The notes under the pieces were generated by a model. That model was given only the letters and a program-made list of their open reading frames with translations. It ran no database searches and was not told the DNA's origin. A program made the position numbers and the translations under genes. Of a stretch of DNA of 64,000 bases, positions 60,775 through 64,000 are shown one piece after another. Source of the stretch: UBA3103 sp002365855 (lineage in GTDB: Bacteria; Bacillota; Desulfotomaculia; Desulfotomaculales; Pelotomaculaceae); contig DAOURR010000002.1 of NCBI GenBank assembly GCA_030627625.1, positions 1 through 64,000 on the forward strand. Direction: 5' to 3'. Within the stretch, counting starts at the first letter, position 1. Each line of letters starts with the position of its first letter.

Positions 60775-61836
60775 CTAAGAATGTCTGCAAATATTTTCGA
60801 TCTCCTTTAACAGCTCTTCAACCAGCATGTCCTCCGGCACCTTCCGTATAATCACACCTTTTCTAAAAATCAGGCCTATTCCCTTACCCCCGGCAATGCC
60901 TACGTCAGCCTCCCTGGCTTCTCCAGGTCCATTTACCGCGCATCCCATAACGGCGACTTTTAGAGGTTTTTCAAGCCCCTTCAGCTTTTCCTCCACCTCT
61001 TCAGCAATTTTAATGAGATTAATTTGCGTACGGCCACAGGTTGGGCAGGAAATAAGATCCACCCCCCTGTGTCTAAGTCCCATTGCTTTTAGTATGTCAT
61101 AGCCTGTCCTTACTTCATGGCAGGGATCGCTGGTCAGTGAAACCCGGATCGTATCACCTATTCCTTCATTTAATAGTATACCTATTCCCACAGCAGACTT
61201 AACAATGCCTGCGCGCAGCGTGCCGGCTTCGGTCACGCCTACATGAAATGGGTAATCGACTTGTTCGGCTACTTTACGGTAAGCATCAAGCATCAATCTA
61301 ACATCGGATGCTTTAAGTGACAGCTTTATATCTGTAAAGTCCATCTCTTCAAACATCCTTATATGCCTCATGGCACTTTCCGCCATGGCGCCAGATGTAA
61401 CCCCACTGTGTTTTTCAAGGAGTTCTTTTTCCAGCGACCCGGCATTAACTCCTATACGTATGGGTATATTCCTTTCCTTCGCCGCCTTAATCACAGTCTC
61501 CAATTTGTCCCTGCCGCCAATATTGCCAGGATTGATTCTTAATCCGTCAATACCCGCTTTAATCGCAAGCAATGCCAGGCGGTAATTAAAATGAATATCT
61601 GCAATCAGAGGAATGCTGATGCCCTTTAATATATCCGGTAGCGCTGACGCCGCCTCGCGGTCCGGCACAGCAACGCGTATGATCTCACAACCATCTGCCG
61701 CAAGCTGATTTACCTGCTTTATTGTTGCTGCTGCATCTCTAGTATCCGTTTTAGTCATTGACTGGACACTGACCGGAGCGCCACCACCCACCTTTACCTT
61801 CCCAATAAAGACCGGGCGTGTTTTTCGCCTTTTCAT
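60775..61836 (-). CDS. ispG: 4-Hydroxy-3-methylbut-2-en-1-yl diphosphate synthase
   Basis: This 353-residue iron-sulfur enzyme of the MEP isoprenoid pathway has an N-terminal TIM barrel (VSVQSMTKTDTRD; PLIADIHFNYRLAL near 76-89; GLRINPGNIGG). The [4Fe-4S] domain has SCPTCGRTQINL near 265 and GCAVNGPGEA near 299, giving the three cysteines. Together with dxr at the window edge it supplies isoprenoids, including undecaprenyl phosphate handled by UppP. The order dxr-rseP-ispG-proS is typical of Clostridia. Confidence 0.97.
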   Translation of the reverse strand: MKRRKTRPVFIGKVKVGGGAPVSVQSMTKTDTRDAAATIKQVNQLAADGCEIIRVAVPDREAASALPDILKGISIPLIADIHFNYRLALLAIKAGIDGLRINPGNIGGRDKLETVIKAAKERNIPIRIGVNAGSLEKELLEKHSGVTSGAMAESAMRHIRMFEEMDFTDIKLSLKASDVRLMLDAYRKVAEQVDYPFHVGVTEAGTLRAGIVKSAVGIGILLNEGIGDTIRVSLTSDPCHEVRTGYDILKAMGLRHRGVDLISCPTCGRTQINLIKIAEEVEEKLKGLEKPLKVAVMGCAVNGPGEAREADVGIAGGKGIGLIFRKGVIIRKVPEDMLVEELLKEIENICRHS

Positions 61837-61959
61837 ATAATAGTCACCTGTATCTGCTTATTAGCTCTAACTTATATCTATCCAGTGCTTAAAGTTAATC
61901 ATTAAAATAAAAAAACGATATTAATAATTTAGCGGAGCCCAAACATGAATACCTTATAG

Positions 61960-62994
61960 TCAGAAGAATATATGCAGGATGTCGTTGTATGTGATAATGA
62001 CCATCAGCAGCAGCAGCAGGCCGAAACCAATAAGGTGGATAAAGTTTTCCTTCACCGGGTCAACGGGTCGCCCTCTGAGTTTTTCCAAGAAAAGAAACAG
62101 GATGCGGCTGCCGTCAAGCGCAGGTATTGGAAAAAGGTTGAAAAGACCGAGGTTTATACTAAGAAAAGCGGCAAGTTTTAAAAGAAAAGGAAGTCCTATT
62201 TGAGCGGCTATACCGATTTCAGTTACTACTCTCACCGGTCCACCCAGTTCAGCAGGAGCCTGACCAAAGATCATTTTTGATATAAACAATAAGATCATGA
62301 AAGTAAAATTTATAGTCCATTCAATACCTAGGGCAATTGACTGTATAATACCTATTTTGACATACTCCTCCTCAGGGTATATACCAATTTTACCTAAACC
62401 ATCCTCGCCCCTGATCGTTGTAACATTGAAAAATAGTTCCTGACCATCTCTAAGCACTGTAACGTCTATGGATTGTTCAGGCTTACTGTTAATTACACTA
62501 ACCAATTCTTCCCAGTTATCAACCTTTTGTCCGTCTATGGAAACAATTTTATCCCCGGCGGTCAGACCTGCCGTGTGAGCAGGATAACCCGGGTTGATAT
62601 CACCAATACCGGTGCCCATTGATGGTACAGGCTGTCCTTGAAAAGCAAATATTACACCAAACAATACCGCAGCAAGCAAAAAATTCATCAAAGGTCCGGC
62701 AAAAATTACAGCAATACGCTGGCCAACAGATTTTTTATTAAACCCGCGCGATTCATCGGCAGCTTCCCCTTCCTCGCTGGGATCCATGCCCGCCATGCGC
62801 ACGAATCCACCCAGAGGGAAGGCGCGAAGATTGTATGCTGTCTCACCCCTGGGAAAAGTAATTAATTTGGGGCCAAAACCAAGGCTGAATTCATACACTT
62901 TTATGCCTATAAATTTTGCTACAGCAAAATGTCCGAGTTCATGGAAAAAAATAAGGAGCCCGAATACAAAAACCGAGGCTACAAAGGTTATCAT
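61960..62994 (-). CDS. rseP: Site-2 protease RseP/RasP-like zinc metalloprotease
   Basis: This 344-residue intramembrane protease has HELGH (residues 18-22) in the first membrane segment. A PDZ domain lies near 125-205 (GYPAHTAGLTAGDKIVSIDGQKV). A second active-site motif, FPIPALDGSRILF, near 286-298, and a late membrane segment follow. The aspartate of the LDG motif is present. It cleaves anti-sigma factors and leftover signal peptides in the membrane. It lies between dxr and ispG, as in other Firmicutes. Confidence 0.95.
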   Translation of the reverse strand: MITFVASVFVFGLLIFFHELGHFAVAKFIGIKVYEFSLGFGPKLITFPRGETAYNLRAFPLGGFVRMAGMDPSEEGEAADESRGFNKKSVGQRIAVIFAGPLMNFLLAAVLFGVIFAFQGQPVPSMGTGIGDINPGYPAHTAGLTAGDKIVSIDGQKVDNWEELVSVINSKPEQSIDVTVLRDGQELFFNVTTIRGEDGLGKIGIYPEEEYVKIGIIQSIALGIEWTINFTFMILLFISKMIFGQAPAELGGPVRVVTEIGIAAQIGLPFLLKLAAFLSINLGLFNLFPIPALDGSRILFLFLEKLRGRPVDPVKENFIHLIGFGLLLLLMVIITYNDILHIFF

Positions 62995-63016
62995 TTAATG
63001 CACTCCTCGTAGAATC

Positions 63017-64000
63017 TTACGTGAATTTTTTAATTATACTTTCCCCTAAATCCCTTGCCCAGGAATCAGCTTCCATGATCTGATCCAGTTCTGGGTTACT
63101 ATTTGTATTATGCTTATCCATAACTCTTTCCACGACTTGAGGTATAAATATGAACGGAAGCTGGCCTTTTAAGAAATACTCGACAGCCACCTCATTAGCC
63201 GCGTTGAGTACTGCAGTCATTGTTCCACCAGTCCGCCCGGCCTCATAAGCCAGGTAAAGGGAAGGAAATCTCTTCGTATCCGGCAATTCAAAAGTGAGTT
63301 CTTGTAAAGTACCAAAGTTAAGTCTTGGCACGGAACTGCGGACGCGTTGCGGATAGGTCAGGGCATACTGAATCGGCAGGCGCATATCAGGCATGCCCAA
63401 CTGCGCAATAATAGACCCGTCAACAAACTCAACAGCTGAATGAATGATGCTCTGAGGGTGAACAACCACTTCAATTTGTGAATAGTCTACCCCAAATAAC
63501 CATTTTGCTTCAATCACTTCCAGTCCTTTATTCATTAACGTCGCTGAGTCGACCGTAACCTTGGCGCCCATATTCCAGTTGGGATGGCTTAGAGCCATAT
63601 CAACAGTCACACACTCTATTTCCGCCTGGTTGAGTCCACGAAAAGGTCCGCCGGAAGCTGTAAGGATAATTTTTTCAATTTCTTTTAAGTCATGTCCGCT
63701 TAAACACTGCCAGATGGCAGAATGCTCACTGTCAACCGGCATGATTTTGGCCTTGTAGTCAGCGGACATTTTCATCACTAGACACCCAGCGGCAACAAGA
63801 GTCTCTTTATTGGCCAGGGCTATTATTTTGCCGGATCGTATGGCCTCAATAGTTGGACAGATGCCCGCCGCACCAGTAACAGCTACAACAACAAGATCTG
63901 CTTCCGGCAGCCCGGCAAGGCTGTCAAGTCCAGCTCTGCCCCATGTCAGTTCAGCACTCAGATCTTTTCCAAGCACAACCCTTAACCTCTCCAGATCCTG
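63017..64000 (-). CDS. dxr: 1-Deoxy-D-xylulose 5-phosphate reductoisomerase, C-terminal part
   Basis: The frame is open to the right edge, so the N-terminal NADPH-binding start is missing. Seen are ALANKETLVAAG, MPVDSEHSAIWQCL with the metal-binding Asp/Glu, LTASGGPFRG, ALSHPNWNMGAKVTVDSATLMNK (split by family gaps), VVHPQSIIHS, and AANEVAVEYFLKG. All match DXR, the committed step of the MEP pathway. The apparent start codon near 63976 is internal. It lies 22 bases upstream of rseP. Confidence 0.96.
   Translation of the reverse strand, partial: QDLERLRVVLGKDLSAELTWGRAGLDSLAGLPEADLVVVAVTGAAGICPTIEAIRSGKIIALANKETLVAAGCLVMKMSADYKAKIMPVDSEHSAIWQCLSGHDLKEIEKIILTASGGPFRGLNQAEIECVTVDMALSHPNWNMGAKVTVDSATLMNKGLEVIEAKWLFGVDYSQIEVVVHPQSIIHSAVEFVDGSIIAQLGMPDMRLPIQYALTYPQRVRSSVPRLNFGTLQELTFELPDTKRFPSLYLAYEAGRTGGTMTAVLNAANEVAVEYFLKGQLPFIFIPQVVERVMDKHNTNSNPELDQIMEADSWARDLGESIIKKFT

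Overview
The window looks like chromosome of an anaerobic, endospore-forming Firmicute, most like the Peptococcaceae / Desulfotomaculum-Pelotomaculum group. This is inferred from gene content and order, not from a database search. Sporulation-linked genes include spoVS, dpaA-dpaB, an ftsK/spoIIIE translocase, tepA-ylzJ and ymxH. The order dapB / dpaA-dpaB-asd-lysC-dapA-rnj-tepA-ylzJ-(uppP)-ftsK, the run ymxH-dut-mlpA-ylxY-pnp-rpsO, and the run ribF-truB-nrnA-rbfA-infB-ylxQ-ylxR-nusA-rimP are those of Bacillus and Clostridia. Nearly every gene lies on the minus strand. The exceptions are a transposase fragment at the left edge and the fakA-degV pair. TTG and GTG starts behind GGAGG or GGGGGTG sites are common, so several starts were moved to the codon that fits the ribosome-binding site.

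Layout, left to right. 0-0.5 kb: the C-terminal part of an IS1634-like transposase. 0.6-5.7 kb: a cobalamin nucleotide-loop assembly cluster (cobC, cobD, cobS, cbiB, cobU) with a DUF3842 gene. 5.9-9.8 kb: a coiled-coil protein, a DapL-like aminotransferase, a PHP phosphoesterase, a dipeptidase and spoVS. 10-17.7 kb: RNA turnover and DNA repair (ymdB, an unknown gene, rny, recX-recA, a DEAD-box helicase, cinA). 17.9-22.5 kb: a short FtsH-like protease coupled to a membrane protein, then pgsA-rimO and yajQ. 22.7-25.2 kb (+): a fatty-acid-kinase-like gene broken near its N-terminus, then degV. 25.3-32.2 kb: rodZ-like, mnmH, ftsK, uppP, an isolated cobalamin riboswitch, ylzJ, tepA. 32.4-40.1 kb: RNase J, the lysine/dipicolinate pathway. 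40.3-48.9 kb: a small unknown gene, an SDH-type Clp-fold protease, ymxH, dut, mlpA, ylxY, pnp, rpsO and a two-gene unknown cassette. 49-57.5 kb: the translation-factor operon. 57.7-64 kb: a glycosyltransferase, proS, ispG, rseP and the start-truncated dxr.

The most interesting signals are non-coding. (1) A complete B12 riboswitch unit (promoter 31023-31051, aptamer 30830-30999, antiterminator/terminator, then a second terminator) has no B12 gene behind it, while the cob genes 25 kb away show no riboswitch. (2) A ~190-nt RNA between recX and rny has its own near-consensus promoter, a 22-bp helix joining its two ends and an abutting terminator; it could be 6S RNA or an undescribed RNA. (3) Regulatory sites are readable by eye: a LexA box at recA, a sigma-H-like promoter at spoVS, a sigma-K-like promoter at dpaA and a hairpin in the rimP-nusA leader.

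Together the genes link cell-wall/spore precursors (aspartate to diaminopimelate and dipicolinate; undecaprenyl phosphate recycling; isoprenoid synthesis), RNA decay (RNases Y and J, PNPase, NrnA) and translation.
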